Assembly: GCA_029783825.1 (NCBI GenBank)
Contig: JAREIK010000343.1
Location: 4,732,294-4,796,293 of the forward strand
Direction of reading: 5' to 3'
Source of the DNA: Sapria himalayana
Lineage: Eukaryota; Streptophyta; Magnoliopsida; Malpighiales; Rafflesiaceae
Length of the DNA stretch: 64,000 nucleotides
Made by a program: the position numbers and the translations under genes. The notes beneath the pieces were generated by a model. It saw nothing but the letters and a program-made list of their open reading frames with translations. It was not told the DNA's origin and did not search any database. Shown here piece by piece: positions 1 through 11,780 of this stretch (the stretch's first letter is position 1; every line of letters begins with the position of its first letter).

Positions 1-298
1 CCCCTAGCCGTTGGAGGCGATATCCAATGGCTGAAAATTTAATTTTTTATTATTTTTTTTTTCTAGTTGGGGGGCGGGGGTTTGTGTCGGTTCGGGCCTC
101 GTGGGAGTGGGACCGTGGGTCCGGTCTAATCAGACCCTACCTACTGTCTTTTTTGCGGGAGGGGCGTGTCGTGGGGCGATCGTGTGGTCAGGCTCGGGGG
201 ACACCCGGCACGGGACGAACCCGTGCCGGGACGGGCATGGCCCGGCCGGCCCCAGCAATTTTCCGTGCCGGGCAAGCTCGGCCCAGTCGACACCTCTA
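1..298. mobile_element. Right end of an hAT-like transposon, cut by the window start
   Basis: The segment is GC-rich and made of words like GTGCCGGG and CGGGCAAGC. It ends in GACACCTCTA, the inverted form of the TAGAGGTGTC end seen on other hAT elements here. Its first bases (CCCCTAGCCGTTG) match the interior of the hAT element at 36513-38436 (37940 onward), so the two belong to one family. The left end lies outside the window, so no target duplication can be tested. It sits in an intron of the sugar transporter gene that follows. No transposase is visible. Confidence 0.75.
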
Positions 299-471
299 TA
301 ACAATATCACTCCTAATTTAGAGAATTTGAGTGGATTGAGAATTATAAATATAATATATTGTAATTTCAGTATGAAAAATTATAAATATTAATTTTATAT
401 TTATAAATGATTTTTTCAATATGCCTGGTCGCATATCAAATAGTTGTTTCAATCTTATCAATACAATGCAG

Positions 472-1057
472 GATTTTGTGTCAGAGAGCTCAAGTTTATA
501 TGGGGCGCTAGGGATATTATCCATAGTTGGAGTTGTGGTATGTGTGCGCTTCATTATTGCAATACATGTGTAGTTGTGGTATGTGTGTATGCTTCACTGC
601 AACTGTTGCCTTCTCTTAATAGGCCATGGTTGTAACATTTTCGCTGGGAATTGGCGCCATTCCTTGGGTTATCATGTCTGAGGTGGGTTTCCTTGGCTTC
701 TTCACATTTTACTCTGAGATGAGTGGCCCATTTTACATTGTGAAATGCAGATTCTGCCAATCAGCATAAAGGGGCTGGCAGGAAGCATAGCAACGCTAGC
801 CAATTGGTTCTGCGCGTGGGTGGTCACCATGACTGCCAACTTGCTGCTAGACTGGAGCACAGGAGGTTTGGGCCTCATCTCCTTTCCTTGATCATGGCCA
901 TTGATGGAGTTCGTCTCATGCTTGTTTGGTGCCATCTCCAACAGGAACGTTTACCATATACATGATAGTGAGTGCTTTCACTGTCCTGTTTGCTGCTCTC
1001 TGGGTGCCTGAGACAAAAGGTCGGAGCTTAGAAGAAATCCAAAATTCTTTCAGATGA
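472..1057 (+). CDS. ERD6-like sugar transporter (MFS), last four exons only
   Basis: Spliced exons are 472-537, 623-682, 751-865 and 945-1057, with GT/AG introns of 85, 68 and 79 bp; TGA ends at 1057. They join in frame to give about 118 C-terminal residues. In order these hold a membrane segment ([12 protein letters not shown]), the [18 protein letters not shown] segment, [19 protein letters not shown], a segment ending [12 protein letters not shown], a last membrane segment ([17 protein letters not shown]), and the family end motif [12 protein letters not shown]. This is the C-terminal part of a 12-helix sugar porter of the ERD6-like group, whose known members move sugars across the vacuolar membrane. 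The N-terminal exons lie upstream of the window, beyond the hAT end in the intron. No frame damage is visible in the part present. Confidence 0.93.
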
Positions 1058-1243
1058 GATTTTGTATCTCTACTGCAACTGCAATTGCAATTGCAGCAGC
1101 AACTAGTGCAAGGAGACAGCTCATGCAATTCAGCAAATTTTGTTCTCCCTCACATCTCTGATAGCCCAATCTTTCAAACTCTATAAATTTTCATTCAGAA
1201 TTTGATGAGAACCATTCTTTTATTCTGTAAGAACAAGGCTGTT

Positions 1244-4200
1244 TTACAAGACTTGCCCCATTAGTTTTTCTGTCAGCAATTTTGGGAGCCCCATAACGCT
1301 GTCAGTAGTTCCTACCTGCAACAAACCAGGAGTTGTGCTTGATAAAATTAAGTAATGCAAATATGCAAAATAGGATTCTCATTGAATTCTTATCAGAACA
1401 AATTGGAAGAGAATGTTATCAAGATATCAACTCATTCAAGACCTCATATTAATAAATCTTTAACTTTCTCACATTAATCAACTTATTTTGGATTATAGAT
1501 AAAGTATTTTTTTTTAATAATTAAAATATCTCTAATTTAATGTCTTAAAATATGTAAATTACAGTTATGTCCACAATATATAATGGAAAATCAATACTTA
1601 AAAATTATAAAAAAGATCACATCAAGTATCTTGATATGGAAAATCATATCAAGATGAATGAGATTTGAGAGATGTTAATATATTGACAGTATTGCCCCCA
1701 AAAATCAAATCAATCACATCTTGTGAATCTCGATCCCAAGGCTTATCATTGCCTTGGGATTAACAAATACATAATTATGTATTCAACTTTATTTCATTGC
1801 CTACTCCCCTCTCTCTATATGCTTGGGTGAATGCCTACCATTTTTTTTTTCCTATTCCTCAATTATTCTAACTACCAATATGCTTTTTTTGCCCCCACAA
1901 AAAAAAAAAAAAAAAACTAACCACATTTTTAATGAAGGGCAAAATCAAAGGATGCTCTATGACAAGCCCTCCTGCGACCTCGAGAACTCTCTTTTCCTCA
2001 ATCTTGGTAAAAAAAAATAAATATCAAAATAAATAACACATAAGCCATATGGTAAAAGTTCGAATCTTACCATTTTCTCAATGATGGCACTTGGAATTTC
2101 ATGGAAATGAATCTGCATGGAATTACCACACGTCACTCATAAAAAAATAATTATTCACAATTTTATCTCGAATTACTTTATTTTCTTATAAAATATCAAG
2201 TCAGAACAAAAAATATCTCATCATTTAACTTTCACAATTAAAAAAAAAAACAAATTAAAAGACAAATTATTATGACGTATGCTATCCCTATAATCAAAAT
2301 AGTCATATACAAATTATTTATGATCACTAAAAAAAATCAAAATTTTGATTATTGTGACAAATTATGCACGACGACATGATAATCCAGCTAGCAATCAGGA
2401 TATGTCAGTTAGATCTATCATACTATTGAGACAAGAGCCTTACCTGCCTAGATCCTGGTGATCATATATGAGCTAAGAAATAATATGAGTTATGAGGGAG
2501 ATAAAAAAATAATAATAAATTATACTTACAACATATAACATATTAAGCTTGATAATTATTAAATAGTTATCTATTCCCATAATTATCATAAATGTAGTAA
2601 AACCCATACCTAAAACAATAGGAGAGTCGAATTGATTCACAACCTATAAAAAGATGTTTCCACATGAATATGTTATTTTCAATTAATTTCATACCCAATC
2701 ATCACGTGGACAAATATATTTTTATGGACGAATAAGTCCTCACCAAGTTAACAAATCATCACATGGATAAAACACCTCTCGGGGATAGTACTTGCACGGT
2801 AAAATATTGATCTAGATATGAGTATAATGATACAAATTATAATTGTGAGTTGTGATTATCACACATGCTCATCATATAAAAATTTGGGTTATGTGTTATT
2901 TATAATTGGGTATTATTTATTTTTTTATATTTTAATCTGCAACATGAGATTAGAGTCGAGTGTGTGTGTGTGTGTGTATGAGAGAGGTTACAAATCCTAG
3001 AAAAAGTACATTAGTACACAATCTATGAAAAAAGGGCTTCCAGGCATGATCACATTGCCTGGAACTGACTATTACAGAAGTTGGTTGTATTCTAATATAT
3101 ACTCCTATTTATCCAGATACTGACTTTGTTTCTACCATGACTCTTATGTTTAACTATATTGCTAAAAAAAAAAATTCTAAGAAATAATAATTATTTAATA
3201 ATGATCAAATTAGATATAACATATATAATCAGTATAATTAATTATTTTATAGATTTTTATTGATGAGTTCACCTTAACTTAATATTTCTTCGCATACTGA
3301 GATATTGAAAAAAATTTCCTAAGCTTGATCTCTTTCAAGAATCATGAATAATTACAATTACGTGAGTGTTCAAATTAGAGTCAAGTATCAACACGCACAA
3401 AAAGTAGATCTGTAATTAAATTTATATTTTTCTTAAGAAAAATCACATATTTTAGAAAAATAAGATAGAATTATTTTTAGATATAATATATAAATAAAAT
3501 TCAAAGTGATAATAATTACTTGTGAGATATCATGGGTAGAACATATGCTCGAAGAGATCGAATATATATATTTTTTGTCATTATTATTTATCGTAATAAT
3601 CATTACATAAGACATATAATATTTAATTTATGTCTCATGAATAACTGAAACACACAAAGATAATAGATCTTGTATTATTACATTGTTATCACTTTTAATA
3701 AAATAACTATTAAATTTCTTTTTATAAAAAAAAAAATTGTGATCCAATAGCTTCTAGACTATAGGGCTACGTCTACAGCAATGCACCTAGGGTGCATATA
3801 TTTTAAGCATGGTAAACATTTCCTTTTTCCAATTTAAAAGGCCAAAAAATTAAGCATAGCCTTTAAATTGAGAGGAAAGAATTCATCATCAAAAATATAG
3901 TTATTAAAGGCGTGCCTAAAGCCCAAGCTCCACCAGGTCCAGGCAAAAGCATCTTGCCTTAGCCCTCCTTTACAAAACATCAAAGCATCACACACAAAGG
4001 GTGTGTGATGGCTATATTTGGTGGCGCACAATAACTGTGCACCCTTCCTCCACAAAGTGCATTTGTGCACTATGATGATATAGTACATGCAAATCTAACC
4101 CCAGGGCTTGTAAACCTTGCCCACACAAACCTAAGGCCAAATGTTCCCTAGGATACCTCTGATACTATGTTATAAAATAATACCAAAAAAAAAAAAACTC

Positions 4201-5443
4201 AAATAACATAATTAGGAACTCTCATAGATTTGGTACCTATGAGTCACATCTAGTGGTGTAAGTAGTAACTCTAGCCAAACATTATTCTAAATAATATTTA
4301 ATTTTATTTTGGCCGTAAATCACCATCTCAACTCTCTTACACCATACATAAAATAAGCAAATACTTGTATGATACATATACTTATAAATTTTCATTGGAC
4401 GAAATCAATCACCAATAGCTTTTAAATTCATGCAACAAACAAGAAATTTTAATACTAATAAAATCGTAACAAGTTTTTAATACAATTATCAGATATTATT
4501 TTTAGTTTGACTGATCAACAAGATTTAATATAATAATCTTTAAACCCAAAAATAGAGATTAGATATGTAACTGAGCCAATACCTATGAACTTAGAAATAG
4601 AGAGAAGAAGACACATAATGAGGAAGAGAAATGAGAAAATTATCAAAAAAATTTCTTATATGAAACAATAACTCTTGAATAGCTTATATGAGATAAGAGT
4701 ATAACAACAAATGCACACAACACTACATGCATTAAAACTATAACTTATACTTATGAGATTGCGTACAACGGTATAACATAAAGAAAGAAAATATTTCTAT
4801 AATAAAAACAAATAAACACCTACGAGGAACAAATATCCACAACATTAAACAAAATGAAAATATTACCTCCACCCTCTCCCATCCTGACTTTTGGACGCCA
4901 TTTTTAAGATTTGAAACAAGAACAGAACCAACAGTTGCAACTTGATTGCCCGAGTAGTCTACACTCCACATTGTTAAACACTTGAGCAACAGATTTAGAA
5001 TCAAGAAAGCAAAATGAAACCACATGGAGTAATGGTGTGCAAACCTTTGATGAATCGGCGGGCTTCATCCTCGTCACATGGTTTTTCCCTAATCTCACCT
5101 TTGTAAACCACAACCTCAAAAATTCAATGAAAACAACATCCAATAAGAACTTGTAGATCATTAAATCAGCACGCCCAAGGCATCATATTTCATGTATCAC
5201 CAACATGAGGGTAATCATTAACTTCAACAATAGTCTAGTCCCCTCAGGGGCCATTGGAAGCTTACATAGTCCTTAAACATTAGGGTCATGTGAGATTAGA
5301 AGGGAGACAAAGTGAGTAAAAGTGAATAAAAAATGCCACAATATCAATGTTATGAGGAAAGTATAAAGTAAAATACCTGATTAATCGAGTAATTAATGAT
5401 TATGATCATATCTTCAAATATATATATATATATATATATAAAC

Positions 5444-5485
<42 letters not shown>

Positions 5486-8400
5486 AATATTTTTTATGAG
5501 TTGTATTAGTACAAAGAGTATAAAATATAATTGCATAATCAATAAAATAATTATTTAAAAAATCAAACATAAACTCTAAGACATTCAGAATAATTTTGAT
5601 ATTTTATTAAATTAAATTTTTATCCATTTACAAAATAACTAAAAAAACTAAGATATAAAACAAAAAAAAAAAAACAAATAAAACATATATAATCACTAAT
5701 AAATATAAAAGAAATTTCAAAGATCAGCCTAAATTTCAACTCTATTAGGTTCCCAAATATATAGGTGAATCAGATTAAATTGATTATTACTTATTACTCG
5801 CATATGTTTCACATACATTATATAAATCTCAAGTATATTTAATAAAAAAATAACAAAAATGCAATATAGCACATTTAAAAAAAATACAATCATTTAACAA
5901 CAACTGCATTTCTACCAATAATATTTAATAAAAAAATTATGAAAAAAATAAATTAACCTTATAAAAAGTATACATAACATAAATCTAGAGATCAATAAGC
6001 TCGTTTATATGTGTACTTGATCCATCTAATGCAAAAGAACAAACTTTTTAAAAAGAAAAAGAAACAAATAAATACAAATTTAGAGGCTAAAGATCAATGA
6101 ATAACTTAAGCCTTACTTGATCCGAAGTGATCAACAGAGTTGGCAGAACATTTGTGACGCAAGCATCTTCTGGAACCCTAGGCAAGGTGGCTTCTTTCTG
6201 AAGTAGGTTAGCCTATTAAGAGAATTATCATAAATATAATCTCTAGGAAGAAGAGTAGGGGAAACATTCGCCAAGTGGCTTCTTTATCATAAACACTCAC
6301 TCACATCTCACTATAAGTTTACATGAAAATCTCACAATAAGATCATAATTATTATTGAAGATGATTATACTTAATTCATCAAACATAATATGCAACTATC
6401 ATGGATGACTACATGCCTCATAAATAGAGGTGTCCAACGGCTGCCTGGCAAGGCCCCTTTTATTGGGCCCATTCAAGCCAATGTGCCGTGTCAAACATGA
6501 CACGATTCATCCCCCCCAAGTCATTACGCCCCAACACAACGACAAGGCAAGGAGGCCCGGCAAAGGAAATATGGGTGTGCATATGCTAAGCCATGCCGGT
6601 CAAACCCAAGCTAAACTCGATCATGCCTAGCTCAACCCACATATAACCAAGGCTAGCCTAGGACTTGAGTTAGGTGCCAGCATAGCCAACCATGGCCTAG
6701 GGATGCTAGAATAGAAGTAGGGTCCCAGACACATTCACAAGATTCTCATGTATGTGAAGATATGTAGTTTCATTTAGAGATTATAAGCATAATTAGTTAG
6801 AAGCACACTTATATTCTAGTTGAACTCGAATAATTACAAAAAAAGAGATAGGCCACAATCTGGATTACCTATGAACGACAATGGATTTACAAATTTTTGT
6901 TTATAAATTCAAAACTATTAATATTTTACCATAATAGCCATGTAGCTTGACACAATAACATCAATCCAATGTTCTATAAATTAATTAAATAAATTAAATT
7001 AAAATTAATTATTATCTCATACACAAAAAATCTAAGACAATTCAATTAGTCACTACTTATTTGTGACATAAATGTATTAGTTTGAAAAGCAGCATTATGA
7101 TTCATTATAGTTCATAAGTTTATTTTTCTGTTTATTTTTTTTTTTATTACATTATTTGAGAGCACCCAACATAGAGGGCGCATTAAAACATATATAAAAC
7201 TATTAAAATATTAATACTTTCCAAACCTAGTGCTAGGCGGGTGCTTTGCAAACTATGAATGGCCGCCTCCACCTCTAAAATTAATAAAAAATTTTATTTT
7301 CTTCTTCTCTCTCCTCCCTTTTTCTCGGAATATAACTAAAACCCTAATGGGTTCCATCACAACACGCTGCAACAATAAGAATACTCATGTTAAAATTAGT
7401 TAGTAAAATAATTAAAAAAACTTTAAAAAATAATAAAATAACTAAAATATTAGTTTGATGTAGTATATTATTTCCATTTTATCATTAATGATCTACTATA
7501 TGAATTATAATTGCCCTTGTTTTTCTTAAAACAACAAATATTGTATAAAAAAAAACTGCCTAAAAAACCATTCTAAAAATGAATTTTTTATTTAGTTAAA
7601 TAAAAAAAAAATACTCTATTTAAACTGCAAGCCAGGCCATGCATTTTCATCTATGACAAACAACATACCGTGTCAGCTGCAACCAAGATAGTTTCTGTGT
7701 TTTGATCAACACTGCCTTGCAGTTTTTCTATTATTGCATCAGCCTGGGACCAACAATTTTACAAACAACCAGTCAAGAAGAAGGAAGTCAAGCTACTAAA
7801 ATTTCTTAAAAGAGGATAGTAATGGAGATCGTACACAGTGCACAAGACTCATACTTTAGCATGAGATCTGAGAGAGAATAACATCTCAACAGAATTACCT
7901 CCAAAAATCAAAAAAACTAAGTCTTATGAGTCTCAAACCTGAGATAAATTACTTCCCAAGTGCAAAAGACTCGAATTTTAGAGTTCTTATAAGATATAGT
8001 GCATTGATATTTGTATAATTGAGAAACATAAAGAAAATGCAATTTGCCTACTCAAAATGCAAAATTACTTCCCACTTTGAGAATCATAGAGATAATTTTT
8101 ATCTGTGATTCCTTCTGATTTCTAAGTATCGTGCTTCTATCTCTTAAATTCGAGCTAAATGTCTGAACCTCACAAATGCATCTCGTGCTTACTTATAATG
8201 CAAAATTATTTCTGGCTATCGACAAGAAATAATGAGATAAACCATAAGATAAATAAATAATGCCAATGTGATTCACAGAAAAGGAACAATTAGGTCATGC
8301 TTTGACATCTCAATGGATTCGAAAACAAATTCAAGAGATGATGTTACCTTTGCCTTAGCAAGAGCCAGCACTAGATCTTCTGGTTTTTCCCTGCGGATAC

Positions 8401-8668
8401 TCTTCTCGTCAATATCAGCGGTCTGATAAAAAACGCGGGTAATCATCTATGAATGGAAACGACTATGGTGCCTATGGCGGTCGAGAATAAAAGCCAGGCT
8501 TACAATGACTGTGAATTCATATCCCATCTCTTCCAATATTTTCCTTCGTGAGGCGGAAGCCGAGCCCAAAACCACCTGCAGAGCTGAATAAGATCAATGG
8601 TGAGATTTTACACACTAGACACATCATTTCGGACGATACAAATTTACATTGATATAACCTTTTTTCAT
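1244..8668 (-). CDS. Maf-like nucleotide pyrophosphatase, multi-exon gene
   Basis: Exons in transcript order are 8504-8575, 8348-8422, 7669-7743, 6117-6212, 5045-5114, 4867-4958, 2071-2112, 1922-2002 and 1244-1315 (TAA), all with GT/AG borders and matching phases. The protein shows the Maf/HAM1 motifs in order: VVLGSASASRRKILEEMGYE, TADIDEKSIRREKPED, LLITSDQ joined to VVVYKGEIREKP, VATVGSVLVSNLKNG, IHFHEIPSAIIEKM, VAGGLVIEHPLILPFI and VGTTDSVMGLPK. Known family members hydrolyse non-canonical or modified nucleoside triphosphates. A possible first exon is 8648-8668 (MKKGYIN, donor GTAAAT, phase 0); this start is uncertain. Leaving out 7669-7743 gives about 206 residues, the usual family size; keeping both middle exons gives about 231. 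The 2.75-kb intron 2113-4866 holds LTR-retrotransposon debris. Confidence 0.92.
2818..3650. repeat. Degraded LTR-retrotransposon fragment in a Maf intron
   Basis: The stretch around 3200-3420 (ATCAGTATAATTAATTATTT, then TTCACCTTAA, TACTGAGATAT and a CAAATTAGAGTCAAGTATCA segment) matches 62,560-62,720 and 63,300-63,500, which flank the copia element at the right of the window. It is read as an old relative of that 3' region. A (TG)n run lies at 2961-2978. No coding sequence is visible. Confidence 0.45.
3820..4760 (-). mobile_element. LTR-retrotransposon relic with a primer-binding-site-like motif
   Basis: At 4156-4170 the minus strand reads ACATAGTATCAGAGG, close to the TGGTATCAGAGC site that pairs with initiator tRNA-Met in copia elements. 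The LTR would lie at higher coordinates (about 4172-4760) and the leader at lower ones. The leader area 3890-4150 is richer in GC than its surroundings. The element is broken, lies in the Maf intron and has no recognisable pol. Confidence 0.4.
5418..5485. repeat. (AT)n-(TG)n compound microsatellite
   Basis: An imperfect (TA) run at 5418-5460 passes directly into (TG)12 at 5461-5485. It lies in an intron of the Maf-like gene. Confidence 0.95.
6425..6725. mobile_element. hAT-like terminal fragment in a Maf intron
   Basis: It starts with TAGAGGTGTCCAACGGC, the left-end signature of the hAT elements in this window, followed by GC-rich words (GCCCGGCAAAGG, CATGCCGGTC). A matching right end with CACCTCTA and a copy of the CTCATAAA flank was not found nearby, so the right end is lost or diverged. 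It lies between exons 6117-6212 and 7669-7743. Confidence 0.6.
7120..7210 (+). repeat. Copia LTR fragment (U3 and TATA region)
   Basis: ATTTGAGAGCACCCAACAT followed by CATATATAAAACT matches the U3 pattern seen at 41,490, 41,760, 57,520 and 63,220. It is a short remnant of the same LTR family, without visible borders. Confidence 0.45.
7669..7743 (-). other. Candidate alternative (mutually exclusive) exon of the Maf-like gene
   Basis: This 75-bp exon has a clean CAG acceptor and a GTATGT donor and encodes ADAIIEKLQGS...TILVAADT. The next exon downstream (6117-6212, 96 bp) encodes ANLLQKEATLP...TLLITSDQ. Both start and end in phase 0, and both end at the same point of the fold, the Asp of the hydrophobic-x-(S/A)-D-(T/Q) motif that precedes VVVYKG. 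A Maf protein needs only one such segment. Using either one keeps the frame; using both inserts an extra 25 or 32 residues. That these are alternative exons is an inference from sequence alone. Confidence 0.6.
7800..8030 (+). repeat. Dispersed repeat, one of three copies in the window
   Basis: The pattern GAGAGAATAACATCTCAACA, AATTACCTCCAAAAATCA, TGAGTCTCAAACCTGAGAT, AATTCTTATGA-like and TTGATATTTGTATAATT recurs in the same order at about 41,870-42,130 and 43,800-44,070. The copies are diverged. No termini, promoter boxes or coding sequence could be fixed, so its class is unknown. Confidence 0.5.
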
Positions 8669-9100
8669 TTTGTCGCACTGCTTCGGTTGGAGTTGGAATT
8701 GGAATTCGACTCGGAGAAGATAGATCTACGCCGTCGCAGCGACTGCTCGGAGAAAGTCCCGTCCACCAGCAGGAGCCAGATGCGCGCAGGGAGCTACGCA
8801 ACGATGGAATGGCAGAATACGGCCGGACTTAAATAATAATAAAAGAATAAAAAATGAAAACAATTTGCTTATTTTTAATAAATTATATTATATTTGAAAT
8901 TAATTAATTATAAAGATCTATCATATTTTTTTATAACTTAAATTTTCAAGGATGAATTATTAAAATATACTAAAATACTTTTTAAAATGGAAAAATTATT
9001 TAAAAAAATGAGCGGGGATTGATAATTATCTACAATGTTGAAAATGTTATATTAATGATAGATTTTTGTATTTTTGTCCATCAAGTAATTAAAAAATTTA
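8669..9100. other. 5' flank of the Maf-like gene
   Basis: A local GC-rich island at 8680-8810, set in AT-rich DNA, abuts the candidate first exon and probably holds the 5' UTR and transcription start. No convincing TATA box was fixed. From 8830 to 9100 the sequence is AT-rich with nothing recognisable. Confidence 0.4.
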
Positions 9101-9550
9101 GGAAGAATTATATTTTGGAGTGATTTCCCAGAAATTTTTAAAAATTAGAAACTAAACTTTTAATATTTAAAAAAAAGTCACAGAATGATAAATAAATTAA
9201 AAATAAAGGCACTCAAATTCGTAAGTCCTAAACTACCCTTACATCTCCACGAGCTCCACGAGCTCCACGAAGGAGCTCACTAGAGCTCGACAAACTCCTC
9301 TGTGGAGCTCAATAGAGTTCCATGAATGAGCTCATTGGACCAAGCTAGGAGAGACGGGCAAGGGGATAGGGGTGAGGATGAGGGCGAGTACGAGGGGCAT
9401 GGGAGAGCGGTGTGGGTAGTTTAGTATTTACGAATTTGAGTGCCCTTATTTTTAATCTATTTTAGTTTTGTGACTTTTTTTCAAATATTAAAAGTTTATT
9501 TTCTAATTTTTAAAAATTTCTAGGAAAGCACCCTAAAACATAATTTCCCC
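9101..9550. mobile_element. Small DNA transposon with long terminal inverted repeats, Mutator-like
   Basis: The left arm (9101 to about 9225) and right arm (about 9430-9550) are inverted copies over about 120 bp; AGAAATTTTTAAAAATTAGA is shared by both. They enclose a GC-rich centre containing three CGAGCTCCA-type repeats at 9248-9280. Long inverted repeats around unrelated GC-rich cargo are typical of non-autonomous Mutator-like elements. A clear 9-bp target duplication was not found, so the superfamily is tentative. Confidence 0.65.
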
Positions 9551-9754
9551 AAATTATAACTTTATTATTCAAAATAAAAATATATATATTAAAATTAAAA
9601 ATAATTATCTTTTGGTACAATGAAATACATCAATCTAATTTTGTGATTAAAAAAAATTTAAATCTCAATTTTTGAATTTTGAAATTAGTTTCCAAATTCT
9701 AAATCACTATTTCACTATGCCAAAACGTCGGCAACAATTCTTATATATAGGAAT

Positions 9755-9860
9755 CAATATAAGTATATATAAATATATATATATATATAATTATATATAT
9801 TTGTTTATGTTGATATATGTGTGTGTGTGTGTGTGTGTTTACACACACACACACATGTAC
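9755..9860. repeat. (TA)n-(TG)n-(AC)n microsatellite cluster
   Basis: TA-rich sequence leads to (GT)n at 9818-9838, and then (AC)n at 9842-9855. The TG and AC runs form a short inverted repeat. Confidence 0.9.
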
Positions 9861-10689
9861 GTAAGTGCATGCATAAACATATGTAAACATGCATAAGTTT
9901 AACTTATAGTTTTCAAAAAAAAAAAAAAAAACATACTAAACATAGGTAAATGCTATGTTAAATTGATATATAAATGTGTTAATATTAATGTGTGTGTGTG
10001 TGTGCATTTATTATGTACGTACACACACACACAGGGTTTTGTTGTGTTGGGTCTCTCATGTCAAAAAGGGTCGTGCTAGGTGCCAGCCCGCGGTACTTCC
10101 TGGCATGAATAAATCGTGCGATACCTGGGCTACTTGACCTAGTTGACATTTCAACCCTTAAAAAAATAATTATTTTATATACCCACCCGTCTAAATAAGT
10201 AAAATTATAATTCCTCATTCATTCTTTTTAAAAATTTTACCTTTAAAATTATTAAGGTTATGTCAACTAGACGAGTTGTTAAATAGTATCACAAGCCACT
10301 AAGATTCAGTCAACTAATAACCTCTTAGCTCATAAAATAAGAGGTCATAAGTTAGTGCTTTTTATTGATTCTCACACATGATTATTTTGAAAAAAATAAT
10401 GTTTAAAAGATTAATATGATAAAAAATCAATTAGAAAAAATGAAGTTGGTATAAATAATGAGAAGATAATAAAAATTTTGAGACATATGTTATTCTAGTT
10501 TTTAACATCACATGAATTTTTTTTGGATAGATTATGTTCTAATTCATGATTTAAAAATTATTTATACAAAAATACATGAAAACATTAAATATTTACATTT
10601 TTTTATACTTAAAATAACAAACACGATTTTGACCTCATATTGTACACTGCATTTAAAATAATATATAATCATTTTTTATAGAAAACTTA

Positions 10690-10853
10690 TATATATATAT
10701 ATATATAAATAAACCTATATAAAGATATATAAACCAATAAACACACACACACACACACACACACATGTATATATAATGTATATATAAATACACACATATA
10801 TAAACCTTTATATAGATTTATATATAAATTATAAAAAATATTTATTTATATAG

Positions 10854-10894
<41 letters not shown>

Positions 10895-11135
10895 TGTATA
10901 TATTTATAGGTTATAGATATATATTTATATTCCTATAGAGATATATAAATGTATATATATTCATAACATATATATGTATATAAACTAAATATATATGTAT
11001 ATATAGTATCTAACACACACACACACACACAGTGTATATATATATAAATACAAACACACATATATTTTTATAAATTCCTTCATATAGGTTTATTTATCTA
11101 CACACACACACATACATACACTTTTTGATTTTTTT
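10690..11135. repeat. AT/AC microsatellite-rich tract
   Basis: Several (TA)n and (AC)n runs alternate, with the longest at 10741-10765 (AC), 10857-10890 (TA) and 11012-11031 (AC). No gene is visible here or in 10220-10690. Confidence 0.9.
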
Positions 11136-11349
11136 TTTTGAAAACCATTATTTTCCTAAATAAATGAATTTGTTTTTTCTTTATTGCTAACATGTAAATG
11201 AAAGAATGATCCTCGCATAGGGATGAATTATCGAAAGTACAATAACTAACGAACCACCAATGGGAAGGAATAAATGGTGATAATTACCATTGGGAGTACA
11301 CCTATGAGGAGACCACCAGGTGAGAATGGTTAAATGGTGACAACCACCT

Positions 11350-11780
11350 AGAATTATAAAACATGTCATGCAATGTTGGGCACGATATGGTATTTATCAT
11401 GGGTCATAATGTGTTTACATGATTTTAAAAATGAGAAACTCGTCATGACCCATTGGTATGACTTTTGGGCAAGTCATACCAGATCATGTTGGGTCATGCC
11501 AAACTATGTCAGGCATAGCAAGGCTAACTCAGTTTGTTCCATGATAGCCTTACTTAAGCCTACTCTATCCTAGTTTAAGACTAGGCTAGCTAGTTTGGCT
11601 AATTAGGCCAAACCTAGCCTGCATGAGCCATATAATTGTGTCGTGTTTCCCATGCCAAAATATTTGGCTCAGCATGGCTTATGCCATGCTGCAGGCCAGT
11701 CGAAGGCAAGACTCAAGCATGGTTTTGAACTATGCTATGTCATCGGTCGTTCCTGAGCCTCAATCCAATTGCCACCTCTA
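11350..11780. mobile_element. hAT-like fragment with right end
   Basis: The right end reads CAATTGCCACCTCTA at 11780. The body repeats TGGGTCATG, GCATAGCAAGG and CTAGGCTAGC words like the other hAT ends. The left border is not recognisable, and no target duplication was found for the TAACTATA flank. Confidence 0.5.
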
